From an uncultured Ruminococcus sp. (GTDB lineage Bacteria; Bacillota; Clostridia; Oscillospirales; Ruminococcaceae): a stretch of 15,003 nt of DNA. The DNA lies in assembly GCA_937910385.1 (NCBI GenBank), contig CALEPT010000082.1, positions 1-15,003 of the forward strand. Direction: 5' to 3'. Both the position numbers and the translations under genes were made by a program. The notes below the pieces were generated by a model. The model ran no database searches and was not told the DNA's origin. It saw only the letters and a list, made by a program, of their open reading frames with translations. Shown in pieces: positions 1 to 6,947 of this stretch (positions are counted from its first letter, which is position 1; each line of letters starts with the position of its first letter).

Positions 1-330
1 GAAAATTTTTGGACGAAAACTAATAATGAAATTAAAACCAACGAAAGAATAAATGTCGGAAGCATCCAGGCTCCGCAAAACGCATTCCTTTTAAACACGG
101 GTCTTGAAACTCTTGCGCTCCGCATGCCGAAGCATTGCGAAAACGCTTTGAAGGTTGCAAAGTTCCTTGAAAATCATCCGAAAGTTGCTTGGGTGAACTT
201 TGCAGGTCTCGAAAGCAATCCGGATTATGCTCTTGCACAAAAGCAATTCAAGGGCGGAATTCCTTGTGGTGTCTTGGCTTTTGGCATTAAGGGCGGACGA
301 AATGAATCCATTAAGCTCATGGATGCGCTC
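1..330 (+). CDS. metY: O-acetylhomoserine sulfhydrylase, C-terminal fragment (partial at both ends)
   Basis: The frame is open from the first base. It reads like the C-terminal third of the PLP-dependent Cys/Met metabolism family, subtype O-acetylhomoserine aminocarboxypropyltransferase, which makes homocysteine from O-acetylhomoserine and sulfide in the cytoplasm. Visible family landmarks are QAPQNAFLLNTGLETLALRM, the ENALKVAKFL helix, HPKVAWVNFAGL and FGIKGGR. The PLP lysine lies upstream of the window. Family resemblance stops after IKLMDAL (about base 330). The expected continuation (K-L-A, then a VTHVADAR-like stretch and the HPASTTH motif) is missing. The frame stays open to 492, but residues after 330 are antisense to hsdM and look like nothing in this family. 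The gene is therefore cut at both ends: on the left by the window edge, on the right by a joint. Base use (AT-richer, GAA and CTT rich) differs from the genes further right. Confidence 0.82.
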
Positions 331-1017
331 TTCCATACAGGAAAGCATCTGGCTTGTTCCCATCGCCATATCATAAACAGTAACATTTCCACCTTTGCTG
401 AGATCAGCATCACTAAGAAGCAAATCCGTCATAAGATAAATGATATCTCTGCTGGTAAAGTGAGCTCCCGCTTCTTCCCCGAACGATTCTGAGAACCTCT
501 TAACCAGATCCTCGAATATGTATCCACAATCCACTGCGCTGATCTTGTCAGGACCCAGATAACCTTTTTGCGAATTGAACTCTTTAATGACCAGATACAG
601 CGTATTGCTCTCCACCATACGCTTGATGATATTTTCAAAATCGAATTTGCTGAGCACATCTTGGACATTGGCTGAGAATCCATTCAGATAATCCCTGAAG
701 TTTGCCTCGATGTTCTCCGGATCCGCAAGAAGCGAAGTAAAGGTGTACTTGCTGGTATTATAAAACTGATAGCCGGATGCCTTGGTAAGGAATCCGTCTA
801 TTACTGCAAAATTCTTCACCTTCTCGTGCTGCGTGAGCACGGCGTCGTGTGTCAAAAGCAGGCAGTCGTGAAATCTCTTCACAACTGTCATAGGCAGGAT
901 AACCAGCCCATACTCATGGGGCTTAAAAGGTCCCCTCAGCATATCCGCCACATTCCAGATCATGGTAGCTTTTTCGGCAATATTGGTTCCTACTACGCTA
1001 AATTTATCTGTCGCCAT
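91..1017 (-). CDS. hsdM: Type I restriction-modification DNA methyltransferase subunit M, truncated N-terminal part
   Basis: The protein opens with an HsdM N-terminal domain (IWNVADMLRGPFKPHEYG, then VILPMTVVKRFHDCLL, residues about 20-53). It continues to AGAHFTSRDIIYLM, the usual lead-in to the catalytic N6-adenine methyltransferase domain, and to a motif I-like VYDMAMGTSQMLSCMEERI (about 215-235), part of the S-adenosylmethionine site. HsdM proteins usually exceed 480 residues. Here resemblance stops at about residue 235 (base 313-330), before the NPPF/NPPY catalytic motif, so the product cannot methylate. The last 70 or so codons of the open frame (down to base 91) are antisense to the metY fragment and should not be read as HsdM. 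The start is well supported: GGAGG lies 9 bases before the ATG at 1017. The small HTH gene lies 85 bases upstream on the same strand, a common arrangement in Firmicute type I loci. No hsdS or hsdR is visible. Confidence 0.8.
   Translation of the reverse strand: MATDKFSVVGTNIAEKATMIWNVADMLRGPFKPHEYGLVILPMTVVKRFHDCLLLTHDAVLTQHEKVKNFAVIDGFLTKASGYQFYNTSKYTFTSLLADPENIEANFRDYLNGFSANVQDVLSKFDFENIIKRMVESNTLYLVIKEFNSQKGYLGPDKISAVDCGYIFEDLVKRFSESFGEEAGAHFTSRDIIYLMTDLLLSDADLSKGGNVTVYDMAMGTSQMLSCMEERIHELNGFISSALNAKSQDTTRNSALELLLCKSIIRIAFETCKVHPSNFRMIFKELCNLQSVFAMLRHAERKSFKTRV
313..330. other. Joint between metY fragment and hsdM fragment (18-base shared stretch)
   Basis: Within these 18 bases the plus strand reads K-L-M-D-A-L, as expected for the sulfhydrylase after its GGR motif. 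The minus strand reads E-R-I-H-E-L, as expected for HsdM after its motif I. Left of the stretch only metY makes sense; right of it only hsdM does. The two truncated genes point toward each other and meet in this microhomology. Confidence 0.72.
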
Positions 1018-1102
1018 TTGGCCGATCCTCCATAAGTCTTAGTCCGGCACCCTTGTGTCGGCAATTGTAGTTTATAAAATGACGTGTCCAATAAAATGGG
1101 TT

Positions 1103-1303
1103 TCAATCTTTAATGGCACTTTTTCCGCTGTTGACCCATTCATCTATCTCAGACCGCTTGAACTTCCACAGCCTTCCAATCTTATGGGCAGGAACTTCAT
1201 TCTTTGGATTTCTGATCCAGCTTCTCAATGTCGGAGCCTTAATTCCGAGATAAGCTGCTGCTTCTTCCAAACTGATATAGCTATCAATATTTGTATTTTC
1301 CAT
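1103..1303 (-). CDS. Small excisionase/MerR-like helix-turn-helix DNA-binding protein
   Basis: The 66-residue protein is essentially one winged-helix DNA-binding domain of the excisionase (xis/AlpA-like, HTH_17) type. The recognition pattern is YISLEEAAAYLGIKAPTLRSW (about residues 9-29), followed by the wing IGRLWKFKRSEIDEWV. These proteins bind DNA as small regulators or recombination directionality factors. A good ribosome site (GAGAGG, 7 bases before the ATG) supports the start. The gene lies 85 bases upstream of hsdM on the same strand and has its own promoter-like sequence at 1370-1398. It is therefore probably the first gene of the R-M operon and may regulate it; this role is inferred from position only. 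An excisionase role for a mobile element is possible, but no integrase is visible. Confidence 0.8.
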   Translation of the reverse strand: MENTNIDSYISLEEAAAYLGIKAPTLRSWIRNPKNEVPAHKIGRLWKFKRSEIDEWVNSGKSAIKD

Positions 1304-1369
1304 TTTGATTTCCTCTCAGTTCAAGATTCATCTACTCATGCTTAATACATACTTAGCCGTATTTAAGAT

Positions 1370-1398
1370 ATAGTAGCATAAATCCCTTTTTCTTTCAA
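1370..1398 (-). promoter_or_regulatory. Putative sigma-A promoter of the HTH-hsdM unit
   Basis: On the minus strand, TTGAAA (1393-1398, 5 of 6 consensus) is followed after exactly 17 bases by TACTAT (1370-1375, 4 of 6). It sits in AT-rich DNA and would give a leader of about 60 bases before the HTH gene. No experimental support is available. Confidence 0.5.
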
Positions 1399-1481
1399 TC
1401 TGTTCTTTGATATTAATTGATATTTACTTGCAGTTTCGGAAATCCCTCCTACAAAAGTTTTAATAAAAGCTTTCATAAACA

Positions 1482-1520
1482 GTTTAGGAGGCGGATGGTA
1501 CACATCCGCCCCTACTAAAC
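1482..1520. repeat. REP-like imperfect palindrome
   Basis: The inner arms GGCGGATG (1490-1497) and CATCCGCC (1503-1510) pair perfectly around a 5-base loop. The outer arms GTTTAG (1482-1487) and CTAAAC (1515-1520) also pair, and the two stems are separated by a small imperfect stretch. It lies in the 251-base gap between the end of the phosphatase gene and the HTH gene. There is no run of T after the stem on either strand, so a classic terminator is less likely than a dispersed REP-type palindrome. Only one copy is present in the window. The rest of the 1304-1554 gap shows only AT-rich promoter-type sequence. Confidence 0.55.
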
Positions 1521-1554
1521 CTGATTTGTACGTTATTTATTTTGCAAGTAACTT

Positions 1555-2355
1555 CTACAGATAGAAAACCTCTTCATCTTCCAGCCTTAAGCATGCCATC
1601 GTCCCCGATGGAAACCTCTCGTAATAGGCACATCCGCAGTCAATGTCATAGAAAATGCAGTTCTTCACTTCATCATAATGACGGAACACCTCTCCATCCG
1701 TATAAAACGCCGTATCCTTTGCTATGGTCGGAGTATGACCGGCAATGATCAGCCCGTTCTCAACGCCACCGAACTTTATGGCCTCTTCTCTGGCATAGAG
1801 ATAAAACTGCTCCTTGCTCCCGTATTGATTGGCTATCAGGCTCATATCCTCGCAATACCCGGCATGAACCACAATACAATCCCTGTCATTTACTGGGAAT
1901 CGATAAAAGTATGGATACGCCGCAAGCATATCCGCCCACCGGCAAAGCTCCCCAAAGGCTGCGCCTTTATTCTTCAGCAGATCCTCTATCGTTCCATAGT
2001 AGTCAAAATATTCGAGAATCGCCTTGTTCCTGGTCTTCATCAGGTATATCACGCTGTCCAGCAGGATAAGCGCATCCTCATTGGAATCGGGATCTGTAGC
2101 CAGCTCTTCCGCCTGATCTATCTGCCGCATAATGCCGACATTCTCCGCAAACTCCGCATCATGGTTGCCTTTGATCGGCATGGCATTCTTCGGACAGGAC
2201 TCTAACCACCGCAGCATTTCCAGACTCTGCTTTCCCCGGTCAATGTAATCCCCCGCCAGATACAGACGGTCAGCCTCAGAGAACTCGATCTTACACAACA
2301 GCTGCTGGAATTCTCCAAAGCAACCATGGATATCGCTGATGACATACGTCGCCAT
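1555..2355 (-). CDS. Serine/threonine-protein-phosphatase-like metallophosphatase (soluble)
   Basis: This is a calcineurin-like metallophosphoesterase of the bacterial PrpA/PrpE type, about 266 residues and probably full length. All metal-binding motifs of the fold are visible, numbered from the chosen start: SDIHG (D8, H10), GDYIDRG (about 35-41), GNHD (63-66), then VVHAG and AGHTPT with the later histidines. GDYIDRG with GNHD is the signature of the PPP phosphatase branch. It is a two-metal phosphoester hydrolase of the cytoplasm; whether the substrate is phosphoprotein, Ap4A or another compound cannot be read from sequence. The frame extends to a GTG at 2364, but that GTG overlaps the ribosome site AGGAG, which is ideally spaced (8 bases) for the ATG at 2355. 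Codon use (CTG, CGG, GGG frequent) differs from the operon upstream. The start lies only 16 bases from the stop of the truncated flavoprotein gene. Confidence 0.85.
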   Translation of the reverse strand: MATYVISDIHGCFGEFQQLLCKIEFSEADRLYLAGDYIDRGKQSLEMLRWLESCPKNAMPIKGNHDAEFAENVGIMRQIDQAEELATDPDSNEDALILLDSVIYLMKTRNKAILEYFDYYGTIEDLLKNKGAAFGELCRWADMLAAYPYFYRFPVNDRDCIVVHAGYCEDMSLIANQYGSKEQFYLYAREEAIKFGGVENGLIIAGHTPTIAKDTAFYTDGEVFRHYDEVKNCIFYDIDCGCAYYERFPSGTMACLRLEDEEVFYL

Positions 2356-2371
2356 CTGTATCACTCCTATC

Positions 2372-2400
2372 TTACACAGCCTCTCCCCTGTTTATCCTTA
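2372..2400. other. Probable joint: truncated flavoprotein gene meets the phosphatase block
   Basis: The COG2509-like protein is recognisable up to the SSPVRI stretch (about base 2390). It then reads NRGEAV and stops, where the family normally continues for about 40 residues with a GLYPxGEGAGYAGGI-type motif. The sequence immediately downstream belongs to the phosphatase gene with its own ribosome site. The exact joining base cannot be fixed by eye. Confidence 0.55.
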
Positions 2401-3838
2401 CGGGAGAGCTGCTGCGGCTCTCCACCCCCGTCAAAAGAGCCTCCGGGTCGTCAAACCCCTGTATCTTATTCCCCATTTCCGTAATACCAATTCTCAGGGA
2501 ATCGCAGACAAAGTCAGGCAGATAATCCTCAGGGCTTGCAAACGTGTACCCTATCTTGTACGAGGGCTTAACTCTGCCGAGGGAGCTGGCAGCTTTCCCC
2601 GCAAGGAAGTCCCCGACTGGCGAAACGGGAGCCTTGTATCCTCCTCCACCCGCAGCAAATGCTTTTTGTTCAATATCACGCTGAAAATACATTCCGGCAA
2701 GAGGATCGCTGCCCTCAAAGTCGTCGGCATTGATGTTGACGAGCAGCGCACTATTGGAATTCTCCTCGTTTCTTGCAAAACAGCTCATACCGTTCACTGC
2801 GAGCCGCCCCTCCTCGGAAGAAGCTGCCGCTATGACTCCCCCGGGACACATACAGAATGTGTACAAAGTACGTCCGTTCGGGAGATGTACCGCAAGCTTG
2901 TAGTCAGCGGCTTTCAATGCGGGATGACCAGCAAACTTTCCGTACATAGCGCTGTCGATATCGTCTCGCAGGTGCTCTATGCGTACTCCCACTGAAAAGC
3001 TCTTTCGCGAAAGGTCTACACCGCTACTGTAAAGCAGCTCGAAAACGTCCCTTGCACTGTGACCCGCTGCGAGTATGGCATGGCAGGTCGGTACCGTATG
3101 CTCACCCTCTCCGTCCTTGTATGCGACAGAAGTCAGGTGTCCGCATTCTGTGGTATATCCACAAAAACGTGCTCCGAATCTCACCTCTCCGCCAAGCTGT
3201 ATCACTCTCTCGCGCAGTTTCTTTACGACCTCGCGGAGCCTGTCCGTACCGATGTGCGGCTTTGCGAGATAAAGTATCTCCTCGGGCGCGCCGAACTCAG
3301 CAAGCCGCTCGAAAATCCAGCCGATACGCCTGTCCTTTATACCCGTTGTGAGCTTGCCGTCGGAGAAGGTTCCTGCGCCGCCCTCGCCGAACTGCACATT
3401 GCACTCGGGGTCGAGGACTCCCTCTCGCTCGAACCTTTCCACCGCTCTCACACGACGGTCAACGTCAAGTCCCCTTTCGAGTACAATGGGTCTCGCACCT
3501 GCAAGCGCGAGCACGAGTGCCGCGAACATTCCCGCTGGTCCGAAGCCGATTATAACAGGTCTTTCCGAGCTTGATGGTACTCGCGGAACGGAATATTTGT
3601 TTTTTTCGACCCGCGAAACATTTTTCAGGCGCTTTATGATCCTGTCCTCGCCCTCAGCCTCGATATCGATGGAGATAACGAAGTGTACGTCCAATTTTTT
3701 GCGCGCGTCCACCGATTTTTTCGAGAGCTTAACGCTTTTTATGCGGATTTTGTCTATTCCAAGCCTTTCGGAACACAGCTCCTTAAGGCGCGAAAAATCA
3801 AAATCAAGAGGTACGCTTATGTTTGATGCTCTTATCAT
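2372..3838 (-). CDS. FAD-dependent oxidoreductase (COG2509-like), C-terminally truncated
   Basis: The protein has 488 residues. An N-terminal segment of about 90 residues, typical of the COG2509 'uncharacterised FAD-dependent dehydrogenase' family, precedes a Rossmann FAD-binding motif (PVIIGFGPAGMFAALVL, about 94-110) and VLERG. The characteristic FGEGGAGTFSDGKL follows at about 150-164, with TFCMCPGG in the middle. The reaction is not known for this family. The expected end, a GLYPxGEGAGYAGGI-type FAD-contacting motif, is absent: the protein stops right after VESRSSSPVRI plus six residues. Family members are usually about 530 residues, so roughly 40 are lost and FAD binding would probably fail. 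The start ATG at 3838 overlaps the end of the yhiN-like gene by 35 bases, indicating translational coupling. The truncation may be a real deletion or an assembly joint. Confidence 0.8.
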   Translation of the reverse strand: MIRASNISVPLDFDFSRLKELCSERLGIDKIRIKSVKLSKKSVDARKKLDVHFVISIDIEAEGEDRIIKRLKNVSRVEKNKYSVPRVPSSSERPVIIGFGPAGMFAALVLALAGARPIVLERGLDVDRRVRAVERFEREGVLDPECNVQFGEGGAGTFSDGKLTTGIKDRRIGWIFERLAEFGAPEEILYLAKPHIGTDRLREVVKKLRERVIQLGGEVRFGARFCGYTTECGHLTSVAYKDGEGEHTVPTCHAILAAGHSARDVFELLYSSGVDLSRKSFSVGVRIEHLRDDIDSAMYGKFAGHPALKAADYKLAVHLPNGRTLYTFCMCPGGVIAAASSEEGRLAVNGMSCFARNEENSNSALLVNINADDFEGSDPLAGMYFQRDIEQKAFAAGGGGYKAPVSPVGDFLAGKAASSLGRVKPSYKIGYTFASPEDYLPDFVCDSLRIGITEMGNKIQGFDDPEALLTGVESRSSSPVRINRGEAV

Positions 3839-5069
3839 TGCCTTTTCCTTTCAGCGACCGCGCACAGCTGCGTGCAGCCGTAATTCCAGACGACCATGCC
3901 CATTGCAGATTGTAACCGCCGCAGTTTCCGTCAACATCGAGTATCTCGCCGCAGAAATATATCCCCCTGTCAAGTCGGGACTCAAGGTAATCGCCAACGC
4001 AGTCCCTGTGAATACCGCCCGAGGTCGTCTGGGCATTTTTCCACGGAGCACTTCCCAAGACAGGAAATTCAGACTGCTTTATTCGCTCCGCAAGCCATAG
4101 AAGTTCATCGTGGCGGAGGGAGCTTATTTTGTCCGTCATGGCTCTGCTGAGAGTCGTCTTTACGAGATAAACCGCCAGATTTTTGGTAAATACGCCGCTC
4201 AGAAGCTCCTCGACCGTGTGCTGAGCTCTCTGCCTGCTCACGTCTTCAAGATATGAGACGAGCTCCTCGCGGGTCATTTCGGGAGCAAGGTCGGCGCGTA
4301 TGACGAGCCTGTCGCCGCAGCGAGCATAAAAATGCGCAAGATCGAATATGCATATACCCGAAACCGTATTTTCGGTGAACTGTATCTCGCCGTGCTCTTC
4401 CGCGAGCACCTTTCCTCCGCAGACCGCACTCACCTTCCCTTTGACCCTTACGCCCTTTAGTCCTTTCAGAAGCTCGGGTCTGGCTCTCAGCGGCGCGACT
4501 GCGGGAGTCAGCTTCGTTATCTTATAGCCCATACCGCGAAGAATACCGAGCATTGTCCCGTCCGTCCCAAACTGCGGGGCAGCGCAGCCTCCCGCCGCGA
4601 TAATAACTCTGCGGCAAGTCACTGTATCGCCGTTTTCGCAAATAAGATGATAGCCCGATCCGCCGTGCTCTATGCCCTTTACAAATTCTCCGCACAGTTC
4701 CTTTACTCCGAGCTCCTGTGCGCGAAGGCGAAGTGCCGAAAGCACCGAAGCTGCCGCGTTGCTGCGTGGGTAGAGCCTGCCCTGTGCATCGGAAACGCAC
4801 AAAAGTCCGAGACTGCGGAAGTATTCCTCCGCCAAAGGAGTGCTGTTTATTATCCTCATAGTATCGTAGAAGCTGCCGTGGTAATTTTCCGCGGATATAT
4901 TAGTGTTCCCGAGGTTGCACCTGCCGTTTCCGGTGGCGAGCAGTTTTTTTCCGGCTCGATCAAGGCGCTCGATGACAGCAACGTCCGCACCTGGCAGAAG
5001 CCGCTTTGACTCGACAGCTGCAATGAGCCCCGAAGCTCCTCCACCGACTATCGCTATATCCACATTCAT
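3804..5069 (-). CDS. YhiN/HI0933-family flavoprotein (aminoacetone oxidase-like)
   Basis: This is a full-length (421-residue) member of the HI0933/YhiN flavoprotein family. The N-terminus carries the dinucleotide-binding motif IAIVGGGASGLIAA (about 5-18). The family signature GKKLLATGNGRCNLGN follows at about 40-55, IIAAGG lies near 155-160, and the C-terminal FAD contact reads FCGEILDVDGNCGGYNLQWA. Some relatives are annotated as aminoacetone oxidases, but the physiological reaction is unsettled, so no gene symbol is given. It should be a soluble FAD protein. It starts 15 bases after the stop of the metallophosphoesterase gene with a modest ribosome site (GGTGA). It overlaps the next flavoprotein gene by 35 bases, so the two flavoproteins are probably made together. 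The last 15 or so residues are basic (Lys/Arg-rich) and lie in the overlap. Confidence 0.9.
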   Translation of the reverse strand: MNVDIAIVGGGASGLIAAVESKRLLPGADVAVIERLDRAGKKLLATGNGRCNLGNTNISAENYHGSFYDTMRIINSTPLAEEYFRSLGLLCVSDAQGRLYPRSNAAASVLSALRLRAQELGVKELCGEFVKGIEHGGSGYHLICENGDTVTCRRVIIAAGGCAAPQFGTDGTMLGILRGMGYKITKLTPAVAPLRARPELLKGLKGVRVKGKVSAVCGGKVLAEEHGEIQFTENTVSGICIFDLAHFYARCGDRLVIRADLAPEMTREELVSYLEDVSRQRAQHTVEELLSGVFTKNLAVYLVKTTLSRAMTDKISSLRHDELLWLAERIKQSEFPVLGSAPWKNAQTTSGGIHRDCVGDYLESRLDRGIYFCGEILDVDGNCGGYNLQWAWSSGITAARSCARSLKGKGNDKSIKHKRTS

Positions 5070-5084
5070 AAGATCACCGCGCTT

Positions 5085-5969
5085 TCATTCGGGAATTATA
5101 TCTATCACAGCTACCTCGGGACGGTTGTTCAGTCTCACAGGCGCAGGCGAAGCGCCTATTCCCGAGGTTATGAACATATATCCTCCGTCGTATCCGAATA
5201 TGCCCTTGTCGTAAACAGTCCTGCCTTTCGTGGTAAAATACGGGAACCAGCGATTCCACTCCGAATCATATATTGGTCCCATTCCGAAAGGGAGCTGTAC
5301 CATTCCGCCGTGTGTATCGGCGCAGAGTGTGAGATCCGCTCCGAACTGCGATAATTTAGTATAATTGGGAATATGAGCAAGAAGAATACTGTAGCAGCTC
5401 TCGTCGAGTGTGAACACGCTGCTGAGGTCAAAGGTCGGGGAATAATAAACGTTATCTATCCCCATTATCTGCACCCTGTTTCCGTTTATCTCCGTATACT
5501 CGCACTCATAGTTCATAACATGAGCTCCGGTCTTGGCAATAGCTTCAATATACTCCGCGTCAGTATCGTGTTCCCCTGTTACAAAATAGACGGGATAACC
5601 AGCGTCCACAACGGACTGAGTGAGCTCGATCGGTATCTGAATGAGATCCCAGCTGCTATCCTGAGTGTACATATCTCCGAGCATGACGACGATATCCGGG
5701 TCAACATTTTCTATCCTGCGCAGTATCCGCTGATTTCCTATACCAAATTTTGAGGCGTGCAGATCGCTTATAACAGCTATGCGTATGGGCACGGAGAGCT
5801 TTGTTGAGGAAAGCTCAACATTCGTGGTTTTCAACGTGTAGTTATTGAACCACCACACGAATATGAGTACAATCACAACAAACCAGAACCTGTGGGAACG
5901 CGCTTTCTTTTTGGAGCTGCGCTTTGAGCTCACCTGTGACTCTGCCGTGGCAGCATTATTTTCATTCAT
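5085..5969 (-). CDS. Membrane-anchored calcineurin-like metallophosphoesterase (YkuE-like)
   Basis: From the preferred ATG at 5969 the protein has 294 residues. It begins with a Lys/Ser-rich cytoplasmic tail and one membrane segment at about 27-42 (FWFVVIVLIFVWWF), so the catalytic domain should lie outside the membrane. Motifs are SDLHAS (D69, H71), MLGDMY (D99), TGEHD (131-135), LAHIPN and CADTHGG. These fit the YkuE-like group of metallophosphoesterases, some of which act on lipid or nucleotide phosphoesters; the substrate is unknown. The third motif reads GEHD instead of the usual GNHD/GNHE, so the metal-bridging Asn is replaced by Glu. The frame extends 21 codons further upstream, but GGGAG lies 7 bases before 5969 and the resulting 8-base overlap with the mscS stop is typical of coupling. 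The gene lies between mscS and the yhiN-like gene in one operon. Confidence 0.85.
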   Translation of the reverse strand: MNENNAATAESQVSSKRSSKKKARSHRFWFVVIVLIFVWWFNNYTLKTTNVELSSTKLSVPIRIAVISDLHASKFGIGNQRILRRIENVDPDIVVMLGDMYTQDSSWDLIQIPIELTQSVVDAGYPVYFVTGEHDTDAEYIEAIAKTGAHVMNYECEYTEINGNRVQIMGIDNVYYSPTFDLSSVFTLDESCYSILLAHIPNYTKLSQFGADLTLCADTHGGMVQLPFGMGPIYDSEWNRWFPYFTTKGRTVYDKGIFGYDGGYMFITSGIGASPAPVRLNNRPEVAVIDIIPE

Positions 5970-6927
5970 CTGCACTCTCCCTGATATGCACGTCAAGCTG
6001 ATTGAACGGTATCTCGATACCGCTCTCGTCAAAAGTGCGCTTTACCGCTTCAAGCATATTGTAGCGCTCGGTGAGGTAGTCCTCATTCTTTACCCAGACA
6101 AGCGTATCTATCGAAACAGAACTCTCATTATGCGAGGTCATTCGCACAACTGGCTTCGGGTCTGTGAGTATCATTTTTTCCTGTGCGATAACGCCGAGTA
6201 TCAGCTCGCGTGCACGCTCAAAGTCCGCGCTGTAGCTTATGTCGAAGACAAGATCTATTCGGCGCGTGGGGGTCTCGGTATAGTTGATTATCTTCGCGTC
6301 GGAGACCTTTCCGTTAGGGATAAAAACGGTCTTGTTGTCAAAGGTGACTATCGTCGTGTATAGTATGCTTATGCTGCGGACTGTTCCTACCGAACCGTCG
6401 AGCTCAATAATGTCGCCGGACGAAAAAGGCTTTGAGAATAAGATTATAAAGCCTCCGCAGAGATTCGAGAGGCAATTTTGCAGTGCAAGGCTCACCGCAA
6501 GTCCCGCAGCACCGAGTATGGTTATCAGCGATGACATAGGAACATCCAGCGCGGAAAGTGCCATGATTATAACTATTACGTATAGAATTATCCTGATAAG
6601 CGACAAAAGGAAGCTCCTTGCCGCATTGTCAACATTCGATTTAGAAAGAGCCTTTTTGATTATCCGCGATATCAGCTTTGATATGAGCAGACCTATAACA
6701 AGTATTAAAACCGCCATAATGAGCGATGGCAGTATGCCCTTTATGTACTTTCCGGCGTGGGTAAATACCGACGCCGTACGGTCGACCTGCTGCTGTATGG
6801 ACTCGAATGTCTCGGTCTGAGTGGCCGCCTCGGCATCAGCATCTTCTGTGGTCGTTTCCTCTATATTCTCCGCCAATGAGAGTTCTTCCTCAACAGCGGC
6901 TATCTCTGTATCTGTCAATCCTATCAT
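5962..6927 (-). CDS. mscS: Small-conductance mechanosensitive channel, MscS family
   Basis: The protein has 321 residues. An acidic N-terminal stretch of about 45 residues (rich in Glu, Asp and Thr) precedes three membrane segments at about 64-86, 107-127 and 132-165. The pore helix shows the MscS signature GAAGLAVSLALQNCLSNL, with the small-residue Gly/Ala packing of TM3. The beta domain follows (SGDIIELDGSVGTV, FIPNGKVSDAKIINYT) and then the cytoplasmic cage, ending in IEIPFNQLDVHI. It should form a heptameric tension-gated channel that releases solutes on osmotic downshock. The ATG at 6927 directly abuts AGGAG, leaving no spacing, whereas the TTG at 6918 (codon 4) sits 9 bases from it, so translation may really start at TTG. 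It is the first gene of the minus-strand operon, behind a promoter-like sequence at 6948-6976. Confidence 0.93.
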   Translation of the reverse strand: MIGLTDTEIAAVEEELSLAENIEETTTEDADAEAATQTETFESIQQQVDRTASVFTHAGKYIKGILPSLIMAVLILVIGLLISKLISRIIKKALSKSNVDNAARSFLLSLIRIILYVIVIIMALSALDVPMSSLITILGAAGLAVSLALQNCLSNLCGGFIILFSKPFSSGDIIELDGSVGTVRSISILYTTIVTFDNKTVFIPNGKVSDAKIINYTETPTRRIDLVFDISYSADFERARELILGVIAQEKMILTDPKPVVRMTSHNESSVSIDTLVWVKNEDYLTERYNMLEAVKRTFDESGIEIPFNQLDVHIRESADE

Positions 6928-6947
6928 CTCCTGATCGTATATATTTT

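Noticed and set aside
331..492. Plus-strand extension of the metY frame
   Set aside because: The frame is antisense to hsdM codons and has no sulfhydrylase features. It is open by chance after the joint.
1303..1555. Possible CRISPR array or attachment site near the R-M genes
   Set aside because: Only one palindrome is present, there is no regularly spaced direct repeat, and there is no duplicated tRNA end or integrase gene.
2339..3574. Long plus-strand frames opposite the COG2509-like gene
   Set aside because: They are Arg/Ser/Cys-rich shadows of a GC-rich coding strand with no domain or ribosome site, while the minus strand carries clear FAD motifs.
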